Origin: Chitinophaga solisilvae
GTDB taxonomy: Bacteria > Bacteroidota > Bacteroidia > Chitinophagales > Chitinophagaceae
Assembly: GCF_009928525.1 (NCBI RefSeq)
Contig: NZ_JAABOK010000022.1
Coordinates: forward strand, 37,899-101,898
Length of the DNA stretch: 64,000 bases
Reading direction: 5' to 3'
In this document: positions 1-15,000 of the stretch, in pieces
Layout of the letters: each line of letters begins with the position of its first letter
Position numbering within the stretch: position 1 is the first letter of the stretch
Notes under the pieces: model-generated
The model's input: only the letters and a program-made list of their open reading frames with translations
What the model was told of the DNA's origin: nothing
Databases searched by the model: none
Made by a program: the position numbers and the translations under genes

Positions 1-2
1 CT

Positions 3-3000
3 GCGGAAGCCTGCGCCGTACAGGCTGTTCAGCAATATACGCCGGAACCAGCTCCTGTCGCGGCGACGCAGCAGGTGATGGCATCTCCTGCCGCATTGTC
101 TGTACAACAGACACAACTGAACCTGATAACACAGCAGTTCCAGTTACTGACACAGCAGCTGCAGCTGGTGAGCGATCAGCTACAGGCCGGCGCTGTTATT
201 CATACTGCACCAGTGGCTGCTTCTGCACCGCCACCGGCCGCAAAACCGCCGCGGGCAGCAACCGCCGGCAAACGCCCGTCTATCTTCCCGAAAGTGGATA
301 CCTCGCGTAGCAGTCAGCCGCTTACTCCGCAGCAGCAGGCTTACCTGGATGCGTTCATTGCCAGGTATACCAGCAGGACAAAAACATCCAAAGCTGTTAC
401 ACGGCAATACCGGCCTGTAATGGCCGATATACGGGCTTCGGCAGGCTTCCGCTTCCTGACGAAAGAGCTGGTGTATCCTATTGTGGCAGCATCTTCCAGG
501 GACGGACGGATCACGGACGTTGACGGTAATGAGTACATTGACCTGACGATGGGCTTTGGGGTAAACCTGTTGGGGCATCGTCCGGAAGTAGTGATGCAGG
601 CAGTATCTGCGCAGCTGGAGAAAGGCTGTCAGCTTGGCCCACAGACGCAGCTCGCCGGCGAAGTTGCCACTAAAATTACAGCGCTCACCGGGATGGACCG
701 GGTGAGCTTCCATAACTCCGGCACAGAAGCCGTAATGGCGGCTATGCGCATAGCGCGCACCCTCAGCGGAAAACCTAAAATTGCCATCTTCCAGGGCTCA
801 TACCATGGCTATTTTGACGGTACGCTCGCACTCGCGGAAGATATAGATACAGATCACAGCGGCGTGCCGGTAGCGCCGGGCATTCTGCCTAACATGGTGG
901 CAGATGTGCTGGTGTTCGATTATCATCATCCGGATGTAGTGGAACAGATACGTGCACATGCGCATGAACTGGCGGCAGTACTGGTAGAACCTGTACAGAG
1001 CCGCCGTCCGGACTATCAGCCGAAAGCCCTGTTACAGGCGCTGCGTGCCATGACAACCGAAGAACAGATCATCCTGATATTTGATGAGATGATTACCGGC
1101 TTCCGTATTCATCCGGGAGGAGTACAGGCTCATTTCGGTATTGCGGCAGATATGGTTACCTACGGTAAGATTATTGGCGGCGGCTTTCCGATAGGAGTTG
1201 TAGCAGGCCGCGAATGGTGCATGCGCGCAGTTGACGGCGGACAGTGGGAATACGGAGATGATTCCTACCCGCAGGCGGAAACAACTTTCCTCGCCGGCAC
1301 TTTCTGTAAACATCCGGTGAGCATGGCTGCTGCACTGGCGGTACTTACAGAACTGGAACACCGCGGACCTTCGCTGCAGCAACAGCTTTCAGCGAGGGCG
1401 GATAAATTTGTACAAACAGTTTCCGCACTGTTTAAAACACACCAGGTGCCTGTACAGGTACAGCATTTCGGCTCCCTCATTTATTTTACTGTTACCGGTA
1501 ACATGGATCTTTTCTTCTATCACCTGATAGAAAAAGGGGTCTATATCTGGGAAGGAAGAAGTTGTTTTATTGCTACGGCGCATACAGCAGAAGATTTAAA
1601 ATTTGTAGAAGAAGCATTTGCAGCCACCATTGCAGATCTGCAATCCGGTGGATTTCTGCCGGGGGGTGAGAGTAGCCCGTCCGGCCGCAAACCTGCGACA
1701 GCAACGGAGACTGGGAAGGAATCCGCATTGACGATCGGGCATGAGCCTATGCCGGCGCATATTCCTTTATCATACAGCCAGGAACGTTTGTGGTTCATAG
1801 ATCAGCTGGAAGGCAGCGTCCAGTATGCTGTTCCGCTGATACTGCGTCTGAAGGGGCCATTGAACCGGGAGGCGCTGGCTGCGTCACTGCATGCTATTGT
1901 AGAAAGACATGAAGTATTGCGCACCGTTATAGATCAGGAAGACGGACAACCATTCCAGCGCGTATTGTCTGCCTTGCTATGGGATATGGAAGTAGTCTCG
2001 GATACAGCGCTGCAGCATGATCCGGCTGCCTTGTATGATTATATCGCGGCACAGGTGTATGCGCCGTTTGATCTTGCGAAAGACAGTATGCTGCGCGCAC
2101 AGTTGATCTGTTTATCTGAGGAAGAACATGTGCTGGCGCTGACAGCGCATCACATCGTATTTGATGACTGGTCGGCCCGCGTATTGATTGAAGAACTGAC
2201 TATCTGCTATCATGCCTTTGCCGGCAACCGCCTGCCTGCATTACCGCCGCTGGCTATTCAGTATAAGGACTATGCCGTGTGGCAGCGGAATTACCTGCAA
2301 GGATCCCTGCTGGAAGAAAAGCTCGCCTACTGGAAAAAGCAGTTGGAGCACTTTACGCCTCTGCTGTTACCTACTGATTTTGAAAGACCGGTGGTGAGAA
2401 GTACGCGGGGGGCAGTAGCAGAGGTGATCCTGGATAAGGGTATAACAGAGAAAGTAATGCAGCTGGCCCGCCGTCATGGAGTAACCTTGTTTGCTACGCT
2501 GCTGTCCGCATTCAAAGTATTGTTATCCCGTTACAGCGGGCTGGAAGATATAAGCGTAGCGGCAGCGCTTTCCGGCCGTACCCGTCCTGAAACAGAGCCG
2601 CTGCTCGGCTTTTTTGCCAACACGTTGGTGCTGAGAACAGATCTCAGCGGTCAGCCTACCTTTGAAACGTTACTGAAGCGGGTGACCGGCACCGTGCTGG
2701 ATGCACATGAATACCAGGAAGTGCCGCTGAATAAAATCATGGAGGCAGTGGTGCCTGAAAGAAGCACCGGCGATAATCCTTTGCTGCATGTGATCTTTAC
2801 GCTGCAGCAGGTACCGGAGTTGCTGGATATGAAACTTGGAGAGGCGAAGGTGACCGTAGAACCTGTGGCACGCCCTACCAGCATGGCTGATATGACGTGG
2901 AAAATGGAAGAACGTGCCGATGGCCTTTCCATTGAAGCGGAATACGCTACCGACCTGTTTACTGCAGCTACCATACAACGTATGTTACAGCATTATGCTG

Positions 3001-6000
3001 CCCTGCTGCAACAGGTAACAACAAATGCTGCCGTTCAGATCAGCGCCCTGTCACTGCTGCACGCGGCGGAACAGGAAGAACAGCTGGTTTCGTTTAATGA
3101 TACCCGTTATGCCTATCCGGCGGATAAATCAATGGTAACGCTGTTTGCAGAACAGGCAACCGCTACTCCTGATGCAGCGGCTGTTTCTTTCGGAGAAGAA
3201 AAGCTGACCTACCGCAGCCTGCATGAAAAATCCGCTCAGGTGGCGCAGTACCTCATTGCCGCCGGCGTACAGCCGGGAGAGCATGTAGGCTTACTATCGC
3301 TGCGCGGGCCTGATATGATCATTGCCCTCTGGGGTATCCTGAAAAGCGGCGCTGCCTATGTGCCTTTCCATACAGGGTTTCCGGCAGACCGTATTGAAAT
3401 AATGATGGAAGATGCCGGCATCTCCCGTATTCTTTTTACAGATAAGCAACTGTTTGACAGCATCGGGCTGCCGGAAGGAGCAGGAGTGTCACTGGACGGC
3501 GCCTGGCAGTATCCGGCAACGGACCCCGGCATCGTTATCAGCGCTGATGCCTGTGCGAACGTTATGTATACCTCCGGTACTACCGGCCGGCCTAAAGGCA
3601 TTGCTGTCAGTCACCGCAATATTGTGAACATGGTATATGAGCCGGGAACCATTACCATACAGCAGGATGATAAAGTACTGCAATGGTCCAATTACGCATT
3701 TGACGGATCTACCTGGGATATTTTCAGCAGCCTCCTTCGCGGGGCGCAGCTGTGCATGATACCGGAGAGCGCCGCTTCCGATGCACTGGAACTGGCTGAA
3801 ATCATGCATACACAGCAGGTGTCCGTCTGCTTAATGACTACCTCGCTTTTCAATACGTTTGTAGACAGCGATGTTCATGCGCTGCGCGGCTTACGTAAAA
3901 TATTATTCGGCGGGGAGAAAGCATCGCCGGCCCACGTGGAAAGGGCATTTGCCGTAGTGGGGGCTGGTAAGCTGGTGAATCTGTACGGCCCGACCGAAAC
4001 CACTGTATATGCTACCAGCTATGCCATTGATGCGGTTAAACCAGGAGATACCACCGTGCCGATTGGGCGCCCGGTGGCGAATACCCGCACACTGATACTG
4101 GACCGTTATGGTAATATCGTGCCTATGGGGATAGACGGAGAGCTGTATATCGGCGGGGATGGTGTAGCTATAGGTTACCTGAATAATAAAGCGCTGAACG
4201 AAGAAAAATTTGTGCACCTGAAAGCTGCTGCCGGCCGCTGGTACCGCACCGGCGACCTTTGTCACCGGCAACCGGACGGTAATATAGTATACACCGGCAG
4301 GGTAGATGACCAGGTGAAAATCCGCGGATACAGGATAGAGCCTGCTGAAATAGAAAGGGTGATGAATCAGCTGGAAGACATAACCGCCAGTACCGTTATG
4401 GTGAAGCAGCGGGCTACCGGTGACAAGCTGCTGGTGGGTTATTATACCCCTGCTACCGCTGTTATCCGCTCCTATGAACGGGAAGGGCTGTACGAAGAAG
4501 AGCTGCTGCAACAGATCAGTGAATCGCTGGAGAAGCCGTTGCGGCAAATCCTGCAGGCGAAACTGCCCGACTATATGGTGCCGTCGGTACTGATAGCATT
4601 AAGGCATATGCCATTAACCGGTAATGGAAAAACAGACCGGCAGCAGCTGGGCAGAAGAGATGATATCAACGGGCGGCAGACCGGCTACGTAGCGCCGGTA
4701 ACGCATACAGAGCAGCAGCTGGCGGCTATCTGGCAACGCCTGCTGGGGATGCCGCAAATAGGAACGCGGCACAGCTTCTTTGCGCTCGGTGGCCATTCCC
4801 TGCTGGCAACACGCGTAGTATCCGCCGTAAGAAAGGAACTGGGTGTTGAATTATCTGTCCGCGATCTCTTTAATCATGTGACCATAGAAGCACTTGCTGC
4901 CTGGCTGGAACAGCAGCAGCATACCTCCCTGCTGCCACCGGTAACTGCCGGTGAACGCCCTGCGCATATGCCATTATCGTATAGCCAGGAACGTTTGTGG
5001 TTTATTGACCAGCTGGAAGGAAGCGTGCAGTATCATATGTCTGCCGCCTTTCAGTTACGCGGTGCATTAAACCCGGCAGCGCTGGAATATGCCCTGAGAA
5101 ATGCAGTGAACCGGCATGAAGTACTGAGAACTGTCATCGTGCAGGAAGACGGAGCCGCTTACCAGCAGGTGCTGGACAAAGACCAGTGGCAGCTGCAGCA
5201 TGTGGATGGCGCTGCTTTCCATGATAGTGATACCGCATTACGTACATGTATACACGATCTGACACATATTCCTTTCGATCTTTCTAAAGATCACATGCTG
5301 CGTGCCTACCTGATAACGCAGGCATCTGAAGAAAATATACTCTTACTGAGTATACACCATATTGCAGCAGACGGCTGGTCATTATCTGTGCTGATGAATG
5401 AACTGGCAGAGTTGTACAGCGCCTTTACGGCCAACCGCACGCCTGTACTGGAAGCAGTGCCGGTGCAATATGCAGATTTCGCCATCTGGCAACGGAAACA
5501 TATTGCCGGAGAAGTACTGGAAAGTAAAATAGCTTACTGGAAACAACAGCTGAAAGCGTTGCCGGTACTGAAATTACCAACGGATTTTGAACGCCCTTCC
5601 GTGAGCAGTACCAACGGAGCCATGCAGGTATTCTATATAGAAGAAGGGCTTACACGCCGCTTGCAGCAGCTTTCCAGGGAGCAGGACAGCACATTGTACA
5701 TGACGTTGCTGGCAGTGTTTAAAGTGTTGCTGTATAAGTATACCGGTGAGGAAGATATTGCAGTAGGCAGTGGCATCGCCGGCAGGCAGCAGTCAGAGAT
5801 AGAATCACTGATAGGATTTTTTGTCAACACACTGGTTATCCGCAATAACATCGGCCAGAACCCCGTATTCACCGACTTCCTGCAGCAGGTGCGTAAAAAC
5901 ACGCTGGATGCCTACGAACATCAGGATGTGCCTTTTGAAAAGGTAGTAGAAGCGGTGGCCGGCGAACGCGACAGGAACCGTAATCCGTTATTCCAGGTGA

Positions 6001-9000
6001 TGTTTGCGGTACAGAATATGTCCGCCATTCCTGAGCTGAAACTGGATAGTATTGCGCTGACACAGTACCAGCTGGAACGTACCACCAGTATGTTCGATAT
6101 TTTCCTGTCCGTCAGTGAAAAGAATGACCTCATTGAGATAGAAGCAGAATACTGCACGGATATCTTCACGGAGGCGACTATACGAAAAATGATGCAGCAT
6201 TACCTGACGCTGCTGGAAGCCGTAGTGCAGCAGCCTATGGCTACCGTGAACAGCCTGGATATGATCAGCAGGGAAGAAACCGTACAACTGCTGGCCTTCA
6301 ATAATGCTGCGATAGCATATCCGGCAGATAAACCGGTGGTAGCGCTTTTTGAGGCACAGGTAGCAGCTACACCGGAAGCCACGGCTGTTTCTTTCGGAGA
6401 AGAGAAGCTGACCTACCGCAGCCTGCATGAAAAATCAGACCAGGTGGCACAATACCTCATTGCTGCCGGCGTACAGCCGGGAGAACATGTAGGCTTACTA
6501 TCGTTGCGCGGGCCTGATATGATCATTGCCCTTTGGGGTATCCTGAAAAGCGGTGCTGCCTATGTGCCCATTCATACAGGGTTCCCGGCCGATCGTGTGC
6601 AGCTGATGATGGAAGATGCCGGCATGACCCGCATACTTTATACGGATAAAAAAGTGTATGACAATATCGGATTACCGGAAGCAGCAGGGCTGCCGTTGCA
6701 TGATGCATGGCATTATCCGGCTACGGGCACTGGCATCAGTATGAGTCCGGAGGCGATCGTCAATATCATGTATACTTCCGGCACTACCGGCCGTCCTAAA
6801 GGCATTGCGGTAAATCACCGGAATATTGTGAAGCTGGTATATGAACCGGGCGCTATTGCCGTTCAACCTGCAGATAAAGTTCTGCAATGGTCCAATTATG
6901 CATTCGACGGATCTACCTGGGATATTTTCAGCAGCCTCCTGCGCGGGGCACAGCTGTGCCTGATTCCGGAAAGTGCTGCTTCAGATGCGCTGGAACTGGC
7001 CGGTATCATACATGCACAGCAGGTAACTACCTGCTTTATGACGACCGCTTTATTCAACACGTTTGTGGACAGTGATATAGATGCCCTGCGCTGCCTGCGT
7101 AAAGTATTGTTTGGCGGGGAAAAGGTGTCGCTGACGCACGTGGAAAAAGCACTGGCCGTATTAGGTGCAGGTAAACTGGTACATGTATACGGGCCGACAG
7201 AAACAACTGTTTATGCCACAAGCTATGAGGTGGACAGTATTAAGCCCGGAGACACCACGGTGCCGATTGGCCGTCCGCTGGCCAATACCCGCGCACTGAT
7301 ACTGGACCGGTACGGTAATATTGTGCCGGTGGGTGTTGACGGCGAGCTGTATATTGGCGGTGATGGCGTAACAGCCGGGTACCTGCATAATGAAACGCTG
7401 AACGAAGAAAAATTTGTAGCGCTGAAAACAGCTGCCGGCCGCTGGTACCGTACCGGCGATCTTTGCCGCTGGCAGCAGGATGGTAATATCATCTATACCG
7501 GCAGAACAGATGATCAGGTAAAAATCCGCGGATACAGACTAGAGCCTGCTGAAATAGAAAGGACGATGAACCAGCTGGAACAGATCACCGCGGGCGCCGT
7601 TATTGTGAAACAAAGAGCATCCGGAGAAAAACTGCTGGTAGCCTATTACATACCTGATGCCGCTGTTATCCGCTCTTACGAACGGGAAGGGCTGCACGAA
7701 GATGAACTGTTGCAGCTGGTCACAGAATCGCTGGAACAGCCGTTGCGGCTGGCCTTACAGGCTAAGCTGCCGGATTATATGGTGCCATCGGTACTGATAG
7801 CGCTCAGACAGCTGCCGCTGACCAGTAACGGAAAAACTGACAGAAAACAGCTGGGCAGAAGAGATGACATTAACGGACGGCAGACCGGTTATGTAGCGCC
7901 GGTAACGCATACTGAGCAGCAGCTGGCAGCTATCTGGCAACGCCTGCTGGGTATAACGCAGGTGGGAACACAGCACAGCTTCTTTGAACTGGGCGGCCAT
8001 TCCCTGCTGGCAACACGCGTAGTATCTGCCGTGAGAAAGGAACTGGGTATGGAACTGTCTGTCCGCGATCTCTTTAACCATGTAACCATTGCCCGGCTTG
8101 CCGCCTGGCTGGAGCAGCAACAGCAGACATTACTGCTGCCGCTGGTAACAGCCGGTGAACGGCCTGCGCATACGCCATTGTCGTATAGCCAGGAACGTTT
8201 GTGGTTTATTGACCAGCTGGAAGGAAGCGTGCAGTATCATATGTCTGCCGCCTTTCACCTGCGTGGTATATTGAATCCGGCAGCGCTGGAATATGCCCTG
8301 AGAAATGTAGTGAACCGCCATGAAGTACTGAGAACCGTAATGATACAGGAAGGTGGAACCGCTTACCAGCAGGTGCTGGACAAAGACCAGTGGCAGCTGC
8401 GGTATGTAGACGGTACTGCTTTTCATGGTAATGACGCCGCCTTACGTACATGTATACACGATCTGACACATATTCCTTTTGATCTTTCTACAGATCATAT
8501 GCTCCGCGCTTATCTGATAACGCAGGCATCTGAAGAAAATATACTGGTACTGTATTTACACCATATTGCTTCAGACGGATGGTCATTATCCGTGCTGATG
8601 AATGAGCTGGCGGAGTTATACAGTGCCTTTACTGCCAACCGCGCGCCTGTACTGGAAACGTTGCCGGTACAATATGCAGATTTTGCCCTCTGGCAACGGA
8701 AACATATTGCCGGAGAAGTGCTGGAACGCAAAACGGCTTACTGGAAACAACAGCTGGAAGGTTTGCCGGCATTGAAATTACCGACAGATTTTGAACGCCC
8801 TTCGGTAAACAGTACCAACGGAGCTATGCAGGTATTCCATATAGAAGAAGGACTGACACAGCGCCTGCAGCAACTTTCCAGGGAACATGACAGCACGTTG
8901 TATATGACGCTGCTGGCAGTGTTTAAAGTGTTGCTGTATAAATATACCGGTCAGGAAGATATTGCTGTAGGTAGCGGTATTGCCGGCAGACTGCAATCAG

Positions 9001-12000
9001 AGATTGAATCACTGATAGGATTTTTTGTCAACACACTGGTTATCCGCAATAACATCGGCCAGAATCCCGTGTTCACCGACTTCCTGCAGCAGGTGCGTAA
9101 AAATACGCTGGATGCCTACGAACACCAGGAAGTACCTTTTGAAAAGGTAGTGGAAACAATGGTCGGCGAACGTGATACGAGCCGCAATCCGTTATTCCAG
9201 GTGATGTTTGCGGTACAGAATATGCCTGACATTCCTCAGCTGAAGCTGGGTGGCGTTACGCTGACACAGTACCAGCTGGAACATACTACCAGCATGTTCG
9301 ACATTTTCCTGTCTGTCAGCGAAAAAAATAACCGGATTGAGATAGAAGCAGAATACTGCACGGATATCTTCACGGAAGCGACTATACGAAAAATGATGCG
9401 GCATTACGTGGCGCTGCTGGAAGCCGTGGTGCAGCAGCCTGTGGCTACTGTGAACAGCCTGGGTATGATCAGCAGGGAAGAAACGGCGCAGCTGCTGGCA
9501 TTCAATGATACGGCCATTGCATATCCTGCGGATAAAACAATTACAGCATTGTTTACCTCGCAGGCAGTGTTGACACCGGATGCCGCTGCGCTGAAGTTCG
9601 ATGCAACAATACTGACTTACGCGCAACTGGATACCGCATCTACGCAGCTGGCGCATTATCTGCTGCTGCAGGGCGTAACTGCTGGTTCGCTGGTACCGCT
9701 CTGTATTGGCCGGTCACCGGAACTGATGATCAGCATCCTTGCGATCCTGAAAGCCGGCGCGGCCTACGTACCGGTTGATCCATCCTATCCTGCCGACCGT
9801 ATAGCGTTTATGCTGCAGGATACTGCAGGCGCTCTGGTAATTACTACGACTGAACATACGGCCTTGCTGCATACAGCATTGCCGGGTGTGCCGCTGCTAC
9901 AGGCGGATATGCCGGAAGTGTGGAGCGGCCAGCCGCTGACGCAGCTTACCGGTGCGGCCGGTGCAGATGCGGTAGCATATGTTATTTATACTTCCGGTTC
10001 TACTGGTAAGCCCAAAGGCGTGATGGTCAGCCACCGTAATGTGGTCAGCCTGGTGAAGGGCGGTGACTTCGTATCGCTGTCTTCCGCAGATGTGATCCTG
10101 TCTACCGGCTCGCCTTCCTTTGATGCTACCACCTTTGAATACTGGGGCGCATTGCTGAACGGCGGTACGCTGGTGCTCTGTGAAGAGAAGCGTTTGCTGG
10201 ATAATATGTTGCTGAAGCAGGAAATACGCCGGCACCAGGTCACTAAAATGTGGTTTACCGCCAGCTGGTTCAATCAGCTGGTAGATGATGATATTGATAT
10301 CTTTGAAGGGCTGACGGCAGTACTGGCGGGCGGTGAGAAGCTGTCCGACAACCACGTGGCACGATTCCTCGCCGCGCATCCGGGTATTACCATGATTAAC
10401 GGTTACGGCCCTACGGAAAATACTACTTTCTCACTCACGCATACGATAGCAGCCGTAGAAACCGGTAAGAGCATTCCGGTAGGAAGACCATTGCGGAACC
10501 GCCAGGCCTATGTGCTGGATCAGCAGCTGCAGCTTACGCCGGCAGGTGTGCCCGGTGAATTATATACCGGCGGAGCGGGCGTATCGCTGGGATACCTCAA
10601 CCAGCCGGCACTGACAGCGGAACGTTTTATCGACAATCCATTCCTGCCGGGTACTAAATTATACCGTACCGGCGACAAGGCCAGGTGGCTGGATGATGGT
10701 ACCGTAGCATATCTCGGCAGAACGGATGACCAGGTGAAAATCCGTGGTTACCGTATCGAACCGGGTGAAATAGAACGTACCATCAATGAACTGAACGGCG
10801 TTACCACCAGCTGTGTGGTTGTGAAAGAACCTGTCTCCGGTGATAAAAGACTGGCAGGATATTATATCCCTGATCCGGCACAGGTGCTGCTGCAGGAACA
10901 GCAGCTGTACCGCCTGCACGTGGAAAACTGGAAAGAGTTGTATGAAATGGCATTCACCAAACCGGCAGATTATACGCCGGAGGATCCTGAATTTGATATT
11001 ACCGGCTGGAACGACAGCTTCACCGGTGGCGCTATTCCGGCGGATCAGATGCGGTCCTGGCTGCAGGATATTTCTTCCCTGATACTGTCACTGAAGCCGC
11101 AGCATGTACTGGAAATCGGCTGTGGAACAGGGCTGATCTATTACCAGCTGGCTGCGCATATAAGCCGGTATATCGGTACAGACTTCTCTCCGGTATCAAC
11201 CGGACAGTTACAGGCGCATATCAGCAGGCAACTGCGGTCTTATCCGGATACTACGCTGCAAGTCTGCGCTGCGCATGAGATCAGCATAGATGATGCGGAA
11301 AGTATAGACCTCGTGGTACTCAACTCGGTAGTACAGTATTTTCCCGGAGCACAGTACATGACAGAGGTGATAGCAAAAGCGATCCGTATGCTCAAAGGTA
11401 ATGGTCATATCGTGATCGGGGATGTGCGCGATCTGCGCCTGCTGCCGGCTTTCAAACGCAGGCTGCAGTTGGATAAAATGCAGGACCGCACCGTGATGAA
11501 AGACTTTGCCTGGTTCTCCGATCAGGAAGTGCTGAAAGAAGAAGAACTGTGTTTTTCACCGGCGTATTTCTACCGGCTGCAAACACTGTTCCCTGAAATT
11601 ACCCATGTAGAGATACAATGGAAACAGGCCGATTACAGTAATGAATTATCATTATATCGTTACACCGTTGTGCTGTATGTTGGTATAGCAAAAGAAACAG
11701 CAGCAGTACAGTGGCTGCCGTACCAGGAAGCAACGGAGCAGCTGCGGCTGCAGACGCCGGTGATTGCCCTGAAAGATATGCCCAATCCCAGGTTATGGAA
11801 AGAACAGCAGCTGGCACAGGCGCTGCACGATAAATCTGTTATACATGTGCGGGATCTGCAGGATCGTATCACCGCTCCTGACAGCAGTTATACAGCGCTG
11901 CAGGCATTGCTGGAATCTGCTGTGGCAGCAGGCTACAGTGCGCGCTATCTCCTGCATGACGATCCGCTGAAAATGAATGTGCTGCTGGAACGTATACCGG

Positions 12001-15000
12001 TAAATGGTTTTGTAAAGTTGCCGGCAGTATGGAATACCACTGGTACCACCCATACTAATATTCCATTGTTCCCGGATATCTGCGCCGCCATTGAAAAGGA
12101 TATGTACGCGCAGCTGGAAGACAGACTGCCCGACTACATGATACCATCAGAATTTACGGCGTTGCAGTATTTCCCGCTGACGAACAACGGTAAGACAGAC
12201 CGGAAGTTTTTAGCTGACTGGGAAGATGTCAGACAGCAGGACAGGACTAACTATCATGCACCAACGACGCCGCAGGAAATTATTGTGGCGGAAATCTGGC
12301 AGCGGCTGCTGGGTGTGGAGCGTATCGGTACAGAAGACAATTTCTTTGAACTCGGCGGTCACTCGCTGCTGGCTACCCGTGTGGTATCTGCCATCCGTAA
12401 GAAACTGGAAGTGGAACTGACGGTAAGAGACTTCTTTGTATATCCCACCATCTCTACGTTGGTAGCCTATTTGCAGGGATTGCAGGAAGGCGTGGTATTA
12501 CCTGCTGTTACCGCTGCTGTACGGCCGGCGCGCATACCGTTATCGTTTGGTCAGGAACGCCTCTGGTTTATTGACCGCCTGCAGGGTAGCGTACACTATC
12601 ATATGCAGGTGACGCTGCGCTTACGCGGCGAACTGGATAAGGCTGCACTGGAAGCCGCTTTGCAGATGATTATACACCGGCATGAAGCGCTACGTACTGT
12701 TATCCGGGTGAACGAAGCTACCGGAGAGGGTTATCAGCACATACTGGATATCGGTGCATGGCACCTGCAATACGTGCATAATCAGGCGTTCAGCCATAAT
12801 GAGAAAGTATTGCGGACAACCATCAATACGCTGATGGCGCAGCCATTCGACCTGTCAGCAGATTACATGCTGCGGGCACATCTGGTACCGGTACATGCCA
12901 CAGAACATATACTGCTGGCTACCATTCACCATATATCTTCTGATGGCTGGTCGCTCGCTAATTTCATCAGGGAGCTGGTAACGCTGTATCATGATTATAC
13001 CACACATCAGCCTCTCCGCTTGATGCCATTGCCATTGCAATATGCTGACTATGCGATCTGGCAGCGTACCTATCTCTCCGGAGAAGTGCAGCGCCGTCAG
13101 CTGGCCTACTGGAAAACACAGTTGCAGGGCGCTCCGCAACTCCTGTTGCCGGCAGATTATGAAAGGCCGGTGGTGCAAAGTACCAATGGCGCTGCCACCG
13201 TCTTCAATGTGGATGCTGCCCTGGCGGCACAGCTGCAGCAATTCTCCCGTCAGCAGGGCGTTACCTTGTTTATGACGCTGCTGGCTGCATTTAAGGTGTT
13301 GCTGTACCGTTACAGCGGTCAGGAAGATATTTCCGTAGGCAGCGGAGTAGCGGGGCGCACGCAGGAAGAGACGGAAGATATGATCGGGTTCTTTGTGAAT
13401 ACACTGGTGATGAGAAGCCAGCTGCACCAGGACCAGACCTTCACTGACTTTCTGCAGCAGGTGAAAACCACTACCTTGAACGCCTATGCGAACCAGGATG
13501 CGCCGTTTGAAAGCGTGGTGGAAGCTGTGGCGGACAAACGCGATATCAGTATGAACCCGTTGTTCCAGGTGGTTTTCCTGTTACAGAACGCGCCTAAAAC
13601 ACCGATGCTGAAACTCGGTGATATTACACTGGAAGAAACATCTTTCGGTCATACTACCAGCCTGTTTGATATGAGCTTCTTTGTCACAGAACATGAAGAT
13701 GGCTTACGGCTGGATGTGGAATATTGCACAGACCTGTTTAAAGAAACCACTATTCAGCGGCTGCTGAACTGCTACTATCACCTGCTGCAGGCGGTAGTAC
13801 AAACACCGCAGGAGAAAATTACCGGACTGCGTATGATGGATGAAGCATCACAGCAGCAGCTGCTGACAGATTTCGGCGCCATCCATCGTGATTACAGCGC
13901 TTACGCAGATAAAACCGTTATCGATCAGTTTACGGCACAGGTAGCAGCTTATCCGCAGGCTACAGCGCTGATTTATGGAGAAGTGCAGCTGACCTATCAG
14001 CAGCTGGACGAGCAGAGTGGCCGCCTGGCGGACTATCTGGCCGCTGCCGGCATAACTGCAGAGATGCTGGTGCCGGTATGTCTGGAACGTTCTCCGGAGA
14101 TGATTATTGCCATATTGGGTATCCTGAAGGCTGGCGGTGCTTACGTGCCGGTAGATATGGAGTATCCTGCAGAAAGGATGGCATATATTTTTGATGATAC
14201 CGCCGCAAAATTAATCATCAGCAGCGCAGATAGCCTGAAACTCCTGCCGCTGCAGGAAATGCACAAGGTAGTAGATATTCATGAAGCCCTGAAAGCAGGG
14301 GCTGCTCCGCGGAAACATGTCTTATCCGCACAGCAGCTGGCCTATCTGATCTATACCTCCGGTTCTACCGGAACACCTAAGGGGGTAATGATTGCGCATG
14401 AAAGTGTAGTGAACCTGACGCTGGCCATGAAAGAAGCGTTAAGGCTGGAGCCGGGTATGAAAACCCTGCAGTTTGCCTCTATCGGTTTTGATGCTGCCTG
14501 CTATGAAATTTTCAATACCCTGCTCAGTGGCGGCTGCCTGGTGCTGGCTGATAAAGAACAGCTGCTTTCCGGCGCTACGCTGGAGGCACTGATCAACAGG
14601 CATGGCATATCTGTGGCAGTGTTGCCACCGTCTTACCTGCAGGCAATGAAAGATACGCTGGGCAGCCTGACAACCATCGTTTCTGCGGGCGAAGCACTGA
14701 ACAGCAGTCTGGCAGCCCATATTCAATCCAGGGGTATCCGGCTTATTAACGCTTACGGGCCTACGGAGAGCACTGTTTGTGCGAGCCTGACCGATACGCC
14801 GCTGTTACCGGATAATTCGGTATCCATCGGGCGGCCGGTGGCCAACGTGCCCCTGTATGTGCTAGGGCCGGGCAACAGCCTGTGTCCCGTGGGAGCTGTC
14901 GGTGAATTATGCATCGGTGGTATACAGGTAGCCCGCGGTTACCTGAACCGTATAACGTTAACGGATGAACGATTTATTAAGGATCCTTTCTCTGCCAACG

